Assembly: GCF_017355265.1 (NCBI RefSeq)
Contig: NZ_JADIJQ010000018.1
Span: 1-53,166 of the forward strand
Direction: 5' to 3'
DNA: 53,166 bases
Source: Tessaracoccus sp. SD287
GTDB taxonomy: Bacteria > Actinomycetota > Actinomycetes > Propionibacteriales > Propionibacteriaceae
Shown: piece by piece, positions 52,398 to 53,166 of the stretch
Layout: each line of letters opens with the position of its first letter
Numbering within the stretch: position 1 is the first letter of the stretch
Made by a program: the position numbers and the translations under genes
Notes under the pieces: model-generated
Told to the model about the DNA's origin: nothing
Database searches by the model: none
What the model saw: the letters and a program-made list of their open reading frames with translations, nothing else

Positions 52398-53166
52398 ATG
52401 ACCTCCGCCGCTCCCACCGTCCTGCGCCTGCAGGGCTCCGTGGCCACCGAGAGCGCCGCCGACGTGGCCCGTGGTGGGGCCTGCCGGGTGCTGGCGGTCT
52501 TCGAGAACGCGGCCTACCTGCTGCTGCCCCACAGCCATGAGGCGGTGGTGGCGGTGTTGCGGCGCGAGGCCCTGCAACTGCCGAACGCGATCCGGTTGCT
52601 GGGAACCACCGGCGACCTGCGCGGCCTGCTGCAGGTGGGCGACCAGGGCCGGGTCTCGACCGATGAGTTCGGCGTCACCCAGTTGCGCGTCGGCGAGGCC
52701 CGGATCGCCCTGATCGGTCACCACAAGCCCACGCAGGTGCGGCTGCAGGCTGCCTGGTCGCTCGCCACCGCCGACCTGGACGCCCTGGGCGCGGCCCCGT
52801 CGCTGCGCTCCCGGGCGCACGGTCTGGCCGCCGGGCTGGACGTCGGGGACCCCAGCCCGCTCCAGGGGCTGATCGGGTGGGGGCAGGGACTCACCCCCAC
52901 CGGTGATGACCTGGCCTGCGGGGTGCTGCTCGCCATGGTCGCCACCGAACGCCTCGAACCCGGCCACGCCGTCGACCTGCTCGGCAGCCACGGTCTGCGC
53001 ACCACCAGTTTGTCGGCCCGGCTGCTGCGCTGCGCCGCCCACGGCATGGGCGTCCCCGAGGTGATTGCCCTGGTCGATGCCCTGCTGGCACCCGGACGAC
53101 GGCCCAGCGCCGCCCAGATCCAGGCGGTCCACGCCATCGGGCACAGCTCCGGACGAGACCTCTGCG
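52398..53166 (+). CDS. allH: DUF2877/AllH-like protein, carbamoyltransferase component (partial)
   Basis: The frame is open from ATG 52398 to the window edge (256 codons) without a stop, so the 3' end is missing. The DUF2877 signatures are clear: LIGWGQGLTPTGDDLACGV (about residues 156-174), TTSLSARLLRCAAHG, and the C-terminal AVHAIGHSSGRDL. DUF2877 is the family of AllH (YlbF), one of three proteins (AllF/FdrA, AllG/DUF1116, AllH) of anaerobic oxamate carbamoyltransferase, which works with carbamate kinase. A carbamate kinase gene lies at 28.6 kb. AllF- and AllG-like genes would be expected immediately downstream. The symbol is given by family, not proven function. Confidence 0.88.
   Translation, partial: MTSAAPTVLRLQGSVATESAADVARGGACRVLAVFENAAYLLLPHSHEAVVAVLRREALQLPNAIRLLGTTGDLRGLLQVGDQGRVSTDEFGVTQLRVGEARIALIGHHKPTQVRLQAAWSLATADLDALGAAPSLRSRAHGLAAGLDVGDPSPLQGLIGWGQGLTPTGDDLACGVLLAMVATERLEPGHAVDLLGSHGLRTTSLSARLLRCAAHGMGVPEVIALVDALLAPGRRPSAAQIQAVHAIGHSSGRDLC

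Overview
The window is high-GC DNA with ATGA/GTGA overlaps between genes, several start codons directly behind a TANNNT -10 box (a leaderless layout), an HspR-type dnaK-grpE-dnaJ-hspR operon with HAIR operators, and a B12-dependent propanediol (pdu) microcompartment operon. Together these suggest an actinobacterium, most likely one of the Propionibacteriaceae. This is an inference from gene content and style; no rRNA is present to confirm it. I see no tRNA, rRNA, CRISPR array or intact insertion sequence.

Layout. 1-4.9 kb (+): the 3' part of a pdu operon: end of a BMC shell protein, pduJ/A, pduL, pduM-like, pduN, pduO, pduP. 5.0-10.4 kb: hrpB helicase (-), nadE (+), a secreted SGNH esterase (+), a small membrane protein (+). 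10.4-14.7 kb (+): dnaK, grpE, dnaJ, hspR behind HAIR operators. 14.8-15.8 kb: a secreted FG-GAP/VCBS-repeat protein and a strong terminator. 15.9-22.7 kb: a D-galactonate (De Ley-Doudoroff) island: ABC binding protein, two permeases, dgoD, aldolase and PfkB kinase on the minus strand, with a divergent FadR-type GntR regulator and a perfect palindromic operator between. 22.7-28.6 kb: MATE exporter, PfkB kinase, S4-domain protein, MmpL-type transporter, diacylglycerol-kinase-like lipid kinase.

28.6-53.2 kb holds the most interesting part. It is a catabolic region, nearly all on the minus strand: carbamate kinase, NmrA-like oxidoreductase, HyuB/HyuA (ATP-dependent hydantoinase/oxoprolinase type), then a small accessory patch (PH-like membrane protein, Fic protein, hairpin repeats). 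It continues with a cyanuric-acid-hydrolase/barbiturase-family enzyme, a four-gene BMP-type (nucleoside-like) ABC importer, a nitrilase-superfamily amidase, a CoxG-like protein with a C-terminal membrane anchor, the three subunits of a molybdenum hydroxylase, a uracil-type NCS2 permease and a PucR regulator. Divergent from pucR, and running off the right edge, is a DUF2877/AllH-like gene (a component of oxamate carbamoyltransferase AllFGH).

My reading is oxidative pyrimidine catabolism with energy conservation. Uracil enters by the NCS2 permease, is hydroxylated to barbiturate by the molybdoenzyme, and is ring-opened to 3-oxo-3-ureidopropanoate. That product is the one-carbon homologue of oxalurate. 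An AllFGH-like carbamoyltransferase could phosphorolyse it to carbamoyl phosphate plus malonamate. Carbamate kinase would then make ATP, and the nitrilase-type amidase could release malonate and ammonia. The enzyme families are read from sequence; the joined pathway is inference, and allF/allG-like genes are predicted just beyond the right edge.
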